The translations under genes were made by a program, and so were the position numbers. The notes beneath the pieces are model-generated. The model was not told where the DNA came from, did no database searches, and saw nothing but the letters and a program-made list of their open reading frames with translations. Below are positions 7,985 to 16,260 of a stretch of 33,785 bases of DNA, one piece after another. The DNA is from an uncultured Lachnospiraceae bacterium (GTDB lineage: Bacteria > Bacillota > Clostridia > Lachnospirales > Lachnospiraceae). Each line of letters opens with the position of its first letter. Position 1 is the stretch's first letter. The stretch is from assembly GCA_959022495.1 (NCBI GenBank), contig CAUEYX010000032.1, positions 1 through 33,785 on the forward strand, read 5' to 3'.

Positions 7985-8323
7985 TTACCGGTTATTCTGC
8001 GTATCTTTCTGCACACCATTCTCATCGGTCAGATCGTCTGCTGCTTTGTCAACGCCGTCTGTCACGTCATCCGTCACATCGTCCACACCGTCTGTCACAT
8101 CGTGCACCGCATCATCCAGTATGCCGTTTCCCTCTGTGGCGTCATTCATTGTTCTGTCGTCTGTATTCGTGTTATCATCCACCGTATTTCTGTCGGAACC
8201 TGAACCGTCGGTCGTCGACTGATCCGCCCCGTTGTCCGCGTTGTCTCTGCTGCTGCACGCCGCTGTTCCAAGAAGCACGAAAGTACATGTCATGAGCACA
8301 AGAAGTTTTTTCATTTTCTTCAT
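7985..8323 (-). CDS. Small acidic lipoprotein of unknown function
   Basis: This is a 112-residue predicted secreted lipoprotein. The signal peptide has a basic start (MKKMKK), a hydrophobic core, and a lipobox-like GTAAC with the lipidated cysteine at residue 23. The mature part is extremely rich in Asp, Asn and Thr and has almost no hydrophobic core. Residues about 70-98 carry an imperfect repeat of the type D-x-V-x-D-G-V-D-D-V-T-D (DAVHDVTDGVDDVTDDVTDG), which could form an amphipathic helix or an extended acidic tether. AAGGGAGA lies 8 nt upstream of the ATG. It is 78 bp after the sigma-factor gene on the same strand and is followed by a strong terminator. I recognise no domain, so function is unknown. 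Confidence 0.85.
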   Translation of the reverse strand: MKKMKKLLVLMTCTFVLLGTAACSSRDNADNGADQSTTDGSGSDRNTVDDNTNTDDRTMNDATEGNGILDDAVHDVTDGVDDVTDDVTDGVDKAADDLTDENGVQKDTQNNR

Positions 8324-8401
8324 AAGAATGTCTCCCTTTCCATAAATATTGTTGTATTTGTACTATCTGCATTTTTTCAATATTTATGCGCAGGAAACAT
8401 T

Positions 8402-9238
8402 TTATTTTGCTTTTTTTCGAAGCTTTTCCATAGCCCTCGCCTCGATCTGCCGCACCCGTTCCCGGGTCACTCCCAGCTGCCCGCCGATCTCTTCCAAGGT
8501 CCGGGATCTTCCGTCTTCCAGGCCAAACCGCAGTCGGATCACCTGGCGTTCTCTGTCGCTGAGCGCTTCTAAGAGCTCCTGAACCTCCTCTCTGCGCACA
8601 AGGATATCCATGGCCTCCTCCGGCGTTGCCTCCGACCGGTCCTCCACCATGTCTCCCAGGCTGTCCTCCCCGTCCTCGCCGATGGGTGTCTCCAGCGAAA
8701 CCGGGCTCTGGAAGTACGTAAGGATGTTCTTTACCTCTTCTTCCGTAAGGTCTCCCATCTTCTCCGCGATCTCTTTCGGCGCAGCGTCCCGGCCCAGTTC
8801 CTGCTGGAGTTCTTTGGCTGCTCTCTGCACTTTCTTCATATTTTCCGCCACGTGGACCGGCACGCGGATCTCGCGGGACTGCTGGTCAATGGCCCTCTGC
8901 ATGGATTCTTTAATCCACCATGACGCATAAGTGGAGAACCGGTTTTCTTTCGTATAATCATATTTTTCCGCCGCGTGCATCAGCCCTAGATTCCCTTCCT
9001 GGATCAGATCCATAAGCGGTACGCCCCTCCCGGTATAGTGCTTTGCGAGGGAGACGACCAGACGGAGATTGCCCTCCTCCAGCCTCCGGCGCGCCGACTC
9101 GTCACCGGCCGCGCTCTTTCTGCCCAGTTCCCGTTCCTCCTCCTCGCTCAAAAGCGGAATCTGTCCGATCTCCCGCAGATAAATCTTAAGCGGTTCTGAT
9201 CCTGTCTCTTCTGTTGATATCTGCTGTTCTTTCTCCAT
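8402..9238 (-). CDS. RpoD-like group 2 RNA polymerase sigma factor
   Basis: This 278-residue sigma-70 family protein has regions 1.2 to 4.2 but no region 1.1, and it is about 90 residues shorter than usual RpoD. Region 1.2 is PLKIYLREIGQIPLLSEEEE (17-36). Regions 2.1-2.4 include LMDLIQEGNLGLMHAAEKYD and RFSTYASWWIKESMQRAI. Region 4.2 is TLEEIGGQLGVTRERVRQIE. The primary RpoD motif WWIRQAITRAI is replaced by WWIKESMQRAI, so the positions equivalent to E. coli Q437 and T440, which contact the -10 element, are Glu and Gln. This points to an accessory factor with altered promoter choice; that is an inference. It starts 15 bp after fbp, with GAGG upstream, so it is in the dapB-fbp-sigma unit. Confidence 0.9.
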   Translation of the reverse strand: MEKEQQISTEETGSEPLKIYLREIGQIPLLSEEEERELGRKSAAGDESARRRLEEGNLRLVVSLAKHYTGRGVPLMDLIQEGNLGLMHAAEKYDYTKENRFSTYASWWIKESMQRAIDQQSREIRVPVHVAENMKKVQRAAKELQQELGRDAAPKEIAEKMGDLTEEEVKNILTYFQSPVSLETPIGEDGEDSLGDMVEDRSEATPEEAMDILVRREEVQELLEALSDRERQVIRLRFGLEDGRSRTLEEIGGQLGVTRERVRQIEARAMEKLRKKAK

Positions 9239-9253
9239 CTCTGCCTCACTTTT

Positions 9254-11206
9254 CTATATCTTCTCTGTAATCCCGCCGTTTCGGTATGCCGCAAGAAGAT
9301 GTTCCAGATCCCGGATCTGTTCCCGCATCTCCCTTCCCGCATCCGTATCTCCCACAAGGCACCGGTCTCTTACCCGTGTAACTACCGTTGTCTCAGAGTG
9401 AATATCAATCTCTTTTTTTATCGCGGCTTCCGTGGATTCAAAAGGTTCCAGAGCCACCAGGCGCATGCCGTAAGAATTGTAAATGAGTGTATAGCCCGCG
9501 ATCCCTGTCTGCTTCTGGTATGCCTTAGAGAATCCCCCGTCAATGACAAGGACCCTGCCTCCACATTTAATCGGGCTTTCCCCGTCCTTTCGCTTGACCG
9601 GCACATGCCCATTCACAATATGCGCCCCTGCGGGATCAAGACCGAATTCCCGCATAATACGGTCAATGACTTTCTCATCCTCAATAAGCCGGTAATAAGC
9701 GTTTTTCTTCTCAATATGGGTCTCTTCCTCCGCCAGGAAATACCGCTCAAAGGTGGCCATCCTGTTCTTTCCGAACAGAGGGGAATCCGGATGGAGCCAG
9801 ATATACCACATAATGTCTTTCCCATCCCGCCGCTCTTTTTCGTCCAGGGCGAAAAAGCCTTTGCGCACATAAGCATCCAGCGTATCATACAGTGCCCTGC
9901 CCCGATATTTCTTCCCGTACACTTCGACTTCCTTAAGCTCTCCGTCCTCGGTGAGGGGGACACAACCGTGATACAGGAGATTGTCATTATATACTTTGTA
10001 CAGTCCGCCCTTGGCCAGCAGGAACCTCATATGCTGCTGGAGCTTCCCGCAGTTTAAGAACGCGCGCTCAAGCCGCTCCATAATCTCCTCTTCCTCTGCG
10101 CTTAACGCATAGGGATCTTCCGGGTCCACGGTAGGGAAATTGGAGTCCAGGAGCCGGTATTCTTTCCCGTTCAGTTCGATTGTCCCCTTCTCATAGTTAA
10201 TCCGGTGCAGGAGCGCCCTCTCCTCCAGATGAAAGGACTTCTGACGGCGGATGATCTGCCCCTCCAGCTTAAACTGAATGATGGAGACCGCTTTATGGAT
10301 CCGAAGATTCATCTGCATTTCCTCCGAATCCGGGCGGTCCGGCACTTTCAGCTTAAAGCAGCTACAGGGATCGTCCTGATACACCCGCATGGCAAATGCC
10401 GCCAGAGGGAGCAGATTGATGCCGTATCCGTCCTCCAGGATATCCAGGTTGCCGTACCGGGCGCAGATGCGGACCACATTGGCAATGCATCCTCTCTGCC
10501 CGGCCGCGGCTCCCATCCAGACCACATCGTGGTTCCCCCACTGGATATCCACAGAGTGGTATGACATCAGCTTGTCCATGATGATATGCGGGCCTGGGCC
10601 GCGGTCGTAAATGTCGCCTACAATATGCAGGTGGTCCACCACCAGCCGCTGGATCAATTCCGAAATGGCGCAGATGAATTCCTCCGCCCGCCCAATCCGA
10701 ATGATTGTGGAAATAATCTCATTATAATAAGATTCTTTATCACTCACTTCCGCTTTCTCAGTGATCAGCTCCTCGATCACATAGGCAAAATCTTTTGGAA
10801 GGGCTTTCCTCACTTTTGACCGGGTATACTTGCTGGCCGCTCTCTTGCTCACCTCGATGAGAAGATACAGGTGAACTCGGTACCAGTCCTCCATATTTGA
10901 TTCTTCCTGTCGAATCAGATCCATTTTTGCTTTCGGATAATAGATCAGGGTGGCAAGAGAACGTTTGTCCCTGTCGCTCATCCTGTTTCCGAAGACATCT
11001 TCTATCTTCCGCCGCACAGAACCGGAACCATTCTTCAGCACATGAGAAAAGGCCTCATATTCTCCGTGCACATCCGTCAAAAAGTTCTCTGTCCCTTTGG
11101 GAAGGTTCAGGATGGACTGCAGGTTAATGATCTCCGTGGACGCGGCCGCAATGGTCGGATACAAGTCCGACAGCCGCTCCAGATATCTGGTCTCTAAATC
11201 TTTCAT
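9254..11206 (-). CDS. fbp: Fructose-1,6-bisphosphatase class III
   Basis: The enzyme hydrolyses fructose-1,6-bisphosphate to fructose-6-phosphate in gluconeogenesis. The 650-residue protein has the Firmicutes class III fold (FBPase_2, PF06874), unrelated to E. coli Fbp. Metallophosphoesterase motifs are LTDVHGEYEAF (43-53), VGDIYDRGPGPH near 195-206, and WGNHDVVWMG near 221-230. Later blocks include HIVNGHVPVKRKDGESPIK and VIDGGFSKAYQKQTGIAGYTL. The Shine-Dalgarno GGAGGGAG lies just before the ATG. It is 30 bp after dapB and 15 bp before the sigma-factor gene on the same strand. Length and motifs are normal. Confidence 0.96.
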   Translation of the reverse strand: MKDLETRYLERLSDLYPTIAAASTEIINLQSILNLPKGTENFLTDVHGEYEAFSHVLKNGSGSVRRKIEDVFGNRMSDRDKRSLATLIYYPKAKMDLIRQEESNMEDWYRVHLYLLIEVSKRAASKYTRSKVRKALPKDFAYVIEELITEKAEVSDKESYYNEIISTIIRIGRAEEFICAISELIQRLVVDHLHIVGDIYDRGPGPHIIMDKLMSYHSVDIQWGNHDVVWMGAAAGQRGCIANVVRICARYGNLDILEDGYGINLLPLAAFAMRVYQDDPCSCFKLKVPDRPDSEEMQMNLRIHKAVSIIQFKLEGQIIRRQKSFHLEERALLHRINYEKGTIELNGKEYRLLDSNFPTVDPEDPYALSAEEEEIMERLERAFLNCGKLQQHMRFLLAKGGLYKVYNDNLLYHGCVPLTEDGELKEVEVYGKKYRGRALYDTLDAYVRKGFFALDEKERRDGKDIMWYIWLHPDSPLFGKNRMATFERYFLAEEETHIEKKNAYYRLIEDEKVIDRIMREFGLDPAGAHIVNGHVPVKRKDGESPIKCGGRVLVIDGGFSKAYQKQTGIAGYTLIYNSYGMRLVALEPFESTEAAIKKEIDIHSETTVVTRVRDRCLVGDTDAGREMREQIRDLEHLLAAYRNGGITEKI

Positions 11207-11236
11207 AATCTCCCTCCGCCGGGCGGCAGTTCAAAT

Positions 11237-11995
11237 TTACAGCCCGATCACGTCTCCCATATCGTACATTCCCGCTTCTTTTCCTGCCAGGAACTTGCCT
11301 GCCTCCACAGCTCCTTTCGCGAACACGGCCCTGGAATATGCCGTGTGCTTAAACTCGATCACCTCGTCCGTCCCCGCGAAAATGACCTCATGTTCTCCGA
11401 CGATCGTCCCGCCGCGCACCGCGCTGATGCCGATCTCCTTCTTCTCTCTCTTCTGCCGCACCTGGCTTCTGTCGTAAACATAATGGTACTCCTGCCCCAG
11501 CGCCTCATTGACGGAATCCGCCAGCGCCAGCGCCGTGCCGCTTGGGGCGTCCAGTTTCTGGTTGTGGTGGCGCTCCACAATCTCCACATCGTATCCGGAA
11601 GGAGCGAGTACCTTCGCCGCATCTTTTAACAGCTTCAAAAGCAGGTTGATACCCAGGGACATGTTGGCGGATTTGAGCACTGCAGTCTTCGTTGACGCTT
11701 CCTTCACCTTTACCAGCTGTTCTTCCGAAAGCCCCGTCGTACAGAGCACAACCGGAATCTTCTTGTCCGCACAATAGTCAAGGAGGCCGTCCACTGCCCC
11801 GGCGGTCGAAAAATCAATGACCACATCCACGTCGATCTCACATTTCTCAATGGAATCAAATACCGGATACCCGCAGGACACCTCTGTGTATGTGTCCACT
11901 CCCGCGGCGATCACTGCGTCTTCGTCATTCTTTACGATCTCCGTAATCATCCTCCCCATCTTTCCGCTGCATCCATGCATCATCATCTTTATCAT
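11237..11995 (-). CDS. dapB: 4-hydroxy-tetrahydrodipicolinate reductase
   Basis: DapB reduces HTPA to tetrahydrodipicolinate in lysine and diaminopimelate synthesis. The N-terminal nucleotide loop is HGCSGKMGRM (7-16). The substrate and catalytic block is ERHHNQKLDAPSGTA (141-155), with the His-His pair and Lys147. I chose ATG 11995 (252 residues) because AGGAGG lies 9 nt upstream; the in-frame ATG at 12004 is directly joined to that AGGAGG and would have no spacing. It begins a tight minus-strand cluster with fbp and a sigma factor. Diaminopimelate made here would feed peptidoglycan synthesis, but no other dap gene is in view. Confidence 0.96.
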   Translation of the reverse strand: MIKMMMHGCSGKMGRMITEIVKNDEDAVIAAGVDTYTEVSCGYPVFDSIEKCEIDVDVVIDFSTAGAVDGLLDYCADKKIPVVLCTTGLSEEQLVKVKEASTKTAVLKSANMSLGINLLLKLLKDAAKVLAPSGYDVEIVERHHNQKLDAPSGTALALADSVNEALGQEYHYVYDRSQVRQKREKKEIGISAVRGGTIVGEHEVIFAGTDEVIEFKHTAYSRAVFAKGAVEAGKFLAGKEAGMYDMGDVIGL

Positions 11996-12077
11996 ATCAT
12001 TCATCCTCCTGTCTGTTGATCGTCAGCGCGGACGCCGGGCAGCCGCGCCGCGTGCCGCCTTCTGCCGCCAATCATAT

Positions 12078-12126
12078 AAAAAGGATACCACATTTGAGAG
12101 TCCATCTCAATATATGATATCCTTTT
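12078..12126 (-). terminator. Terminator between the SSB-like gene and dapB
   Basis: AAAAGGATA (12079-12087) pairs with TATCCTTTT (12118-12126), and TTGAGA pairs with TCTCAA inside. Read on the minus strand the stem ends in CCTTTTTATA. It lies 43 bp after the SSB-like gene. It is AT-rich and therefore of moderate strength, and the palindrome would also fold on the plus strand. Confidence 0.65.
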
Positions 12127-12168
12127 AACAAACACTGCGTCTGTTCAGTCTGCAGTCAATGTATCTGT

Positions 12169-12798
12169 TCAGTCATCCATACATTCCAGCTTGCTCACCG
12201 ATACTTCATAGGCGGTCCTTGTCTCGGTCTCGGTCTCAGAAAGCTTCTTCACATACTCGCGGCTCTGAATCCTTCCCAGGATGCGCACATGTTCCCCCAC
12301 GTCAAACCCGGAGGCATATCTGGCATTGCGTCCCCAGCAGATACAAGGGATATAGTCTGATTTCCCATAGGGACGGTTCACGGCCAGCAGGAGGTCCGCG
12401 ATCTCCCGCCCCAGAGGGGTCTTGCGGTAAACCGGACGTTTACACATATACCCTTCCAGAAGAATATGATTTGTCCTGGCTCCGTCCGGCTCTTCATCGA
12501 TAAACTCGATCTCCCGGGCAAACACAGAAAGTACCAGACGGTTCTTCTGTTCCTCATGCCGGTTGTACGACCGGAACTGCCCGGATACCATAATACACTT
12601 TCCTCTGTAATCTTCTGTCACGTCAATGAGACGTTCCGACACCATGACCGGTATCCTGTCATTTGAACTGCTCAGTCTCTTTACAAGGATATCCACCATG
12701 TAGAATCCCTCGCCAAACACTTCGTGGCTGTATGTAAACTCCGACACCACCATTCCTATGACTGTTACCTGATTGTTCTCAATAATCTTATCTGACAT
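12169..12798 (-). CDS. Single-stranded DNA-binding (SSB/PriB-like) protein with two OB-fold halves
   Basis: The 209-residue protein appears to consist of two OB-fold units. The N-terminal half holds NQVTVIGMVVSEFTYSHEV with a following KCIMVSGQFRSYNRHEEQ block. The C-terminal half is the more SSB-like (RKTPLGREIADLLLAVNRPY, DYIPCICWGRNARYASGFDVGEH, VRILGRIQSREYVK). Clostridial genomes carry such SSB-like genes in addition to a canonical ssb. It lacks the acidic C-terminal tip (DDDIPF-type) that recruits partners in true SSB and ends in LECMDD, so it is unlikely to be the main replication SSB. It starts at ATG 12798 with a GAAGGGAG ribosome site upstream, is divergent from typA, and is followed by a terminator. 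Confidence 0.75.
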   Translation of the reverse strand: MSDKIIENNQVTVIGMVVSEFTYSHEVFGEGFYMVDILVKRLSSSNDRIPVMVSERLIDVTEDYRGKCIMVSGQFRSYNRHEEQKNRLVLSVFAREIEFIDEEPDGARTNHILLEGYMCKRPVYRKTPLGREIADLLLAVNRPYGKSDYIPCICWGRNARYASGFDVGEHVRILGRIQSREYVKKLSETETETRTAYEVSVSKLECMDD

Positions 12799-12929
12799 AA
12801 TTTACAGCTCTCCCTTCCTCTTTTCGGTATTTTTGAGTCAATACTAAATGTATGCGCAAAAGTCTTCGGGCAGAACCAGCCTGCCCCATAAACCGTACGA
12901 CAAAATGCGCCTTCCTTTCGACAGCGGTC

Positions 12930-12957
12930 TTGTAAAATAAAATTTTTGTGATAAAAT
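12930..12957 (+). promoter_or_regulatory. Probable promoter of typA
   Basis: TTGTAA (12930-12935) and TAAAAT (12952-12957) are separated by 16 bp of AT-rich sequence. They lie about 55 nt before the typA ATG. Confidence 0.6.
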
Positions 12958-13012
12958 ATACGAGTTGCAGTTATGATAAATGATATATATTAAGGAAAGA
13001 GTGCGAAATATT

Positions 13013-14839
13013 ATGAAGACAAAACGTGAAGATGTAAGAAATATTGCGATCATTGCTCATGTCGACCACGGCAAGACAACCCTGGTTGATGAGCTTTTAA
13101 AACAGAGCGGTGTATTCCGCGAGAACCAGGAGGTCGCGGAGCGTGTCATGGATTCCAATGATATTGAGCGTGAGCGCGGTATCACGATCCTGTCCAAAAA
13201 CACCGCGGTCCATTACAACGGTGTGAAGATCAATATTATTGACACCCCGGGGCATGCCGACTTCGGCGGTGAGGTGGAGCGTGTCCTCAAGATGGTAAAC
13301 GGCGTCATCCTCGTGGTTGACGCTTTTGAAGGCGCTATGCCGCAGACGAAATTCGTCCTGAGGAAAGCTCTGGAATTAAGTCTGCCGGTCATCGTATGCA
13401 TCAACAAGATCGACCGCCCGGAGGCCCGTCCGGACGCGGTCATCGATGAAGTACTGGAACTCTTTATTGATCTGGGCGCTTCTGACGACCAGCTGGAGTG
13501 CCCCTTTGTCTACGCATCCGCCAAAGCAGGGGTCGCCGTGCTTGATCTCTCTGAGGAAGAGCGGGATATGAAACCTCTTTTTGAGACAATTCTGGACTAC
13601 ATCCCAGCCCCCGAAGGTGACCCGGATGCTCCCACCCAGGTCCTCATCAGCACCATCGACTACAATGAATATGTAGGGCGCATCGGTATCGGAAAAGTAG
13701 ACAACGGGACAATCTCCGTTAACCAGGAGATGGTATTGGTAAACCATCATGACCCTGACAAACAGCAGAAAGTAAAGATCAGCAAGCTCTATGAATTCGA
13801 CGGACTGAACAAAATCGAGGTGCGTGAGGCGTCCATCGGCTCCATTGTGGCGATCTCCGGTATTTCAGACATCTCCATCGGGGATACGCTCTGCTCCCCC
13901 GAGAACCCGGAAGCCATCCCCTTCCAGAAGATCTCTGAGCCGACCATTGCCATGCAGTTTATCGTCAATGACAGCCCTTTCGCGGGCCAGGAAGGAAAAT
14001 ACGTAACTTCCCGCCATCTCCGCGACCGTCTGTTCCGGGAGCTGAATACAGATGTCAGCCTTCGCGTAGAAGAGATGGAAAACACAGACAGCTTCAAAGT
14101 ATCCGGCAGGGGGGAGCTGCATCTGTCCGTACTTATCGAAAACATGCGCCGGGAGGGATACGAGTTCGCCGTAAGTAAGGCGGAGGTCCTCTACCATACA
14201 GATGAAGCCGGAAAGAAACTGGAGCCTATGGAAACCGCGTATATTGACGTGCCCGATGAATTTACCGGCGTTGTCATCGAGAAACTGGGACAGCGAAAAG
14301 GCGAGCTCCGAAATATGGGCGTATCAAATGGCGGCTATACCCGCCTGGAATTTTCCATTCCATCTCGAGGCCTTATCGGCTACCGCGGGGAATTTCTCAC
14401 CGACACAAAAGGAAACGGCATTATCAACACCAGTTTTGAAGGATACGCTCCATACAAAGGAGACATCCAGTACCGCAAACAGGGTTCTCTTATCGCGTTC
14501 GAGACCGGCGAGTCTGTAACTTACGGATTGTACAGTGCCCAGGAGCGTGGTACACTGTTCATAGGCCCCGGAGAAAAGGTATATTCGGGAATGGTAATCG
14601 GACAGAACGGAAAAGCTGAGGATATCGAGCTGAATGTATGCAAGACCAAACATCTGACGAACACCCGCTCTTCCAGCGCGGATGAAGCGCTCCGCCTCAC
14701 GCCGCCCCGGATCTTAAGCCTGGAGCAGGCACTGGACTTTATTGACACGGATGAGCTTTTGGAAGTCACACCCAAATCTCTCCGCATCCGCAAGAAGATC
14801 CTGGATTCCAGAATGCGCAAGAGAAGCAGCATGAAGTAG
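13013..14839 (+). CDS. typA: Ribosome-associated translational GTPase TypA/BipA
   Basis: TypA is an EF-G-like GTPase that acts on the ribosome in 50S assembly and stress translation. The 608-residue protein has the G1 P-loop AHVDHGKTT (15-23), G2 in RERGITI, G3 DTPGHADFGGEVERV and G4 NKIDRP. The BipA-specific C-terminal block SRGLIGYRGEFLTDTKGNGI is present, ending near NTRSSSADEALRLTPPRILS. ATG 13013 gives the usual MKTKREDVRNIAIIAHVDHG; an upstream in-frame ATG at 12980 is closer to the promoter and adds no conserved sequence. Ribosome-site sequence (AAGGAAAGAG) is present but somewhat distant. The PsiE-like gene starts 13 bp downstream, so they are probably co-transcribed. Confidence 0.97.
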   Translation: MKTKREDVRNIAIIAHVDHGKTTLVDELLKQSGVFRENQEVAERVMDSNDIERERGITILSKNTAVHYNGVKINIIDTPGHADFGGEVERVLKMVNGVILVVDAFEGAMPQTKFVLRKALELSLPVIVCINKIDRPEARPDAVIDEVLELFIDLGASDDQLECPFVYASAKAGVAVLDLSEEERDMKPLFETILDYIPAPEGDPDAPTQVLISTIDYNEYVGRIGIGKVDNGTISVNQEMVLVNHHDPDKQQKVKISKLYEFDGLNKIEVREASIGSIVAISGISDISIGDTLCSPENPEAIPFQKISEPTIAMQFIVNDSPFAGQEGKYVTSRHLRDRLFRELNTDVSLRVEEMENTDSFKVSGRGELHLSVLIENMRREGYEFAVSKAEVLYHTDEAGKKLEPMETAYIDVPDEFTGVVIEKLGQRKGELRNMGVSNGGYTRLEFSIPSRGLIGYRGEFLTDTKGNGIINTSFEGYAPYKGDIQYRKQGSLIAFETGESVTYGLYSAQERGTLFIGPGEKVYSGMVIGQNGKAEDIELNVCKTKHLTNTRSSSADEALRLTPPRILSLEQALDFIDTDELLEVTPKSLRIRKKILDSRMRKRSSMK

Positions 14840-14852
14840 AGGAGAACACACT

Positions 14853-15467
14853 ATGGAGAAATACGTACATCTTTTTCTGAAATATCTGACAAAGATATTG
14901 GAATTCGTGATCGCGGCCCTGCTTGCCTGCGCCATTATTATTATGACCTTCAAGCTGGGCATCTCCATGGGGGAGCTGACAGATGCCAGCACCTATCCGA
15001 ATTATGATGACCTGCTCACAGCCTGCTTTAACCTGATTATCGGTGTGGAGCTGATCCGCATGCTCTATCTCCACACGCCGATCACGGTGTTCGAGGTACT
15101 GATGTTCGCCATCGCCAGGCAGATCATCATCGATCATTCCTCACCGCTGAACAGCCTGCTCGGCGTGATCGCCATTGCGATCCTGTTCGCCACGAGGAAA
15201 TTCCTCTTCTCTTCTTTTGACGAGACGGATAAAACCGTGTTCCGGGCCACGCAGAAAGTCGGACAGGTCAACCGTCTCTTCCGGCTGAACATTCCCTGCT
15301 CGGATAAGGATGACACCCTCCTTGACGTACTGATGCAGAAAATGGATGAGGAACGCACGGAGATCGGCACAGGCGCCTGCGTGTACTTTTCTGACTTGGG
15401 ACTGCGGATTGCCAAGATAAAAGAAGGAAAAATTACCCGCATCGAAGTGATTCGTTCTATACATTAA
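14853..15467 (+). CDS. PsiE-like four-helix membrane protein with cytosolic C-terminal domain
   Basis: This 204-residue membrane protein has four hydrophobic segments at about 14-36, 55-75, 78-95 and 100-117. The arrangement and the GVELIRMLYLHTPITVFEV block resemble the PsiE family (PF06146, phosphate-starvation-inducible), whose function is unknown. After the last helix is a soluble region of about 80 residues (LFRLNIPCSDKDDTLLDVLM ... GKITRIEVIRSIH) not found in short E. coli PsiE; it recalls transporter-associated beta-rich domains, but I cannot name it. GAGGAG lies 9 nt before the ATG. It is in a unit with typA. Confidence 0.7.
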   Translation: MEKYVHLFLKYLTKILEFVIAALLACAIIIMTFKLGISMGELTDASTYPNYDDLLTACFNLIIGVELIRMLYLHTPITVFEVLMFAIARQIIIDHSSPLNSLLGVIAIAILFATRKFLFSSFDETDKTVFRATQKVGQVNRLFRLNIPCSDKDDTLLDVLMQKMDEERTEIGTGACVYFSDLGLRIAKIKEGKITRIEVIRSIH

Positions 15468-15481
15468 GGATGTTCCATGTT

Positions 15482-15487
15482 ATAATA
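15482..15487 (+). promoter_or_regulatory. Possible -10 box upstream of hpf
   Basis: A perfect TATAAT lies about 70 nt before the hpf start. I see no good -35 at normal spacing, so the site is tentative. Confidence 0.3.
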
Positions 15488-15555
15488 TTTACATAATATA
15501 AACACACATTTATCACTTGTTTATGTTAAATATTGACAAAAAGGAGTTGAACAGC

Positions 15556-16113
15556 ATGAATTTTATCATCAGCGGAAAGAACATTGAGGTAACGCAGGGT
15601 CTCAAAGATGCGATCGAACAGAAATTAGGAAAACTTGAAAGGTACTTCACTCCTGAAACAGAAATCATCGTAACACTCAGTGTGGAGAAGGGACGCCAGA
15701 AAATAGAGGTGACCATCCCTGTCAAAGGCAGTATCATCCGCTCTGAGCAGACAAGCAATGACATGTATGTATCCATTGATCTCGTGGAGGAGATCATCGA
15801 ACGCCAGCTTCGGAAATATAAAAACAAGCTGGTCGCAAAAAATCAGGGGCATCCTACATCTGCCGCTCCGTCTGGAAGTATCCGGACAGAGTTCATTGAT
15901 TCCGAAGAAGATTCTCCTGAAGATGACGAGATCCGCATCGTGCGCACAAAGAAATTCGGCATCAAACCTATGTTCCCGGAGGACGCATGCATCCAGATGG
16001 AACTGCTGGGACACAGTTTCTTTGTTTTCTCAAATGCGGACACAGATGAAGTCAATGTGGTATATAAGAGAAAGGACGGCTCCTTTGGGCTGATTGAACC
16101 CGAGTTCTCATAA
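15556..16113 (+). CDS. hpf: Ribosome hibernation promoting factor, long form
   Basis: Long HPF dimerises 70S ribosomes into inactive 100S particles in stationary phase. The 185-residue protein has the N-terminal ribosome-binding domain (MNFIISGKNIEVTQGLKDAI, 1-20) and an acidic, variable linker (about 105-125). The C-terminal dimerisation domain begins at IVRTKKFGIKPMFPEDACIQ and contains LLGHSFFVF and VNVVYKRKDGSFGLIEP. I chose ATG 15556 because AAGGAG sits 9 nt upstream; an upstream in-frame ATG at 15517 lacks one. It has a strong terminator 48 bp downstream. It is unusual only in lying beside typA, which puts two ribosome-stress factors together. Confidence 0.96.
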   Translation: MNFIISGKNIEVTQGLKDAIEQKLGKLERYFTPETEIIVTLSVEKGRQKIEVTIPVKGSIIRSEQTSNDMYVSIDLVEEIIERQLRKYKNKLVAKNQGHPTSAAPSGSIRTEFIDSEEDSPEDDEIRIVRTKKFGIKPMFPEDACIQMELLGHSFFVFSNADTDEVNVVYKRKDGSFGLIEPEFS

Positions 16114-16160
16114 AATTATACTTTTACAATAGGAATAATTCACATACGTTATAAAATGAT

Positions 16161-16212
16161 AAGCCTTAAAATGAACTTCCTCGAAAGGGTGTTCTTTTAA
16201 GGCTTATTTTTT
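16161..16212 (+). terminator. Rho-independent terminator after hpf
   Basis: AAGCCTTAAAA pairs with TTTTAAGGCTT, with GAAC/GTTC inside, and is followed by ATTTTTT. It ends the typA-PsiE-hpf unit. Confidence 0.92.
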
Positions 16213-16260
16213 GTCTTCCTCTCCTCTATCCCCGGATATTTACTCTGCCGCGGCCCCAGC

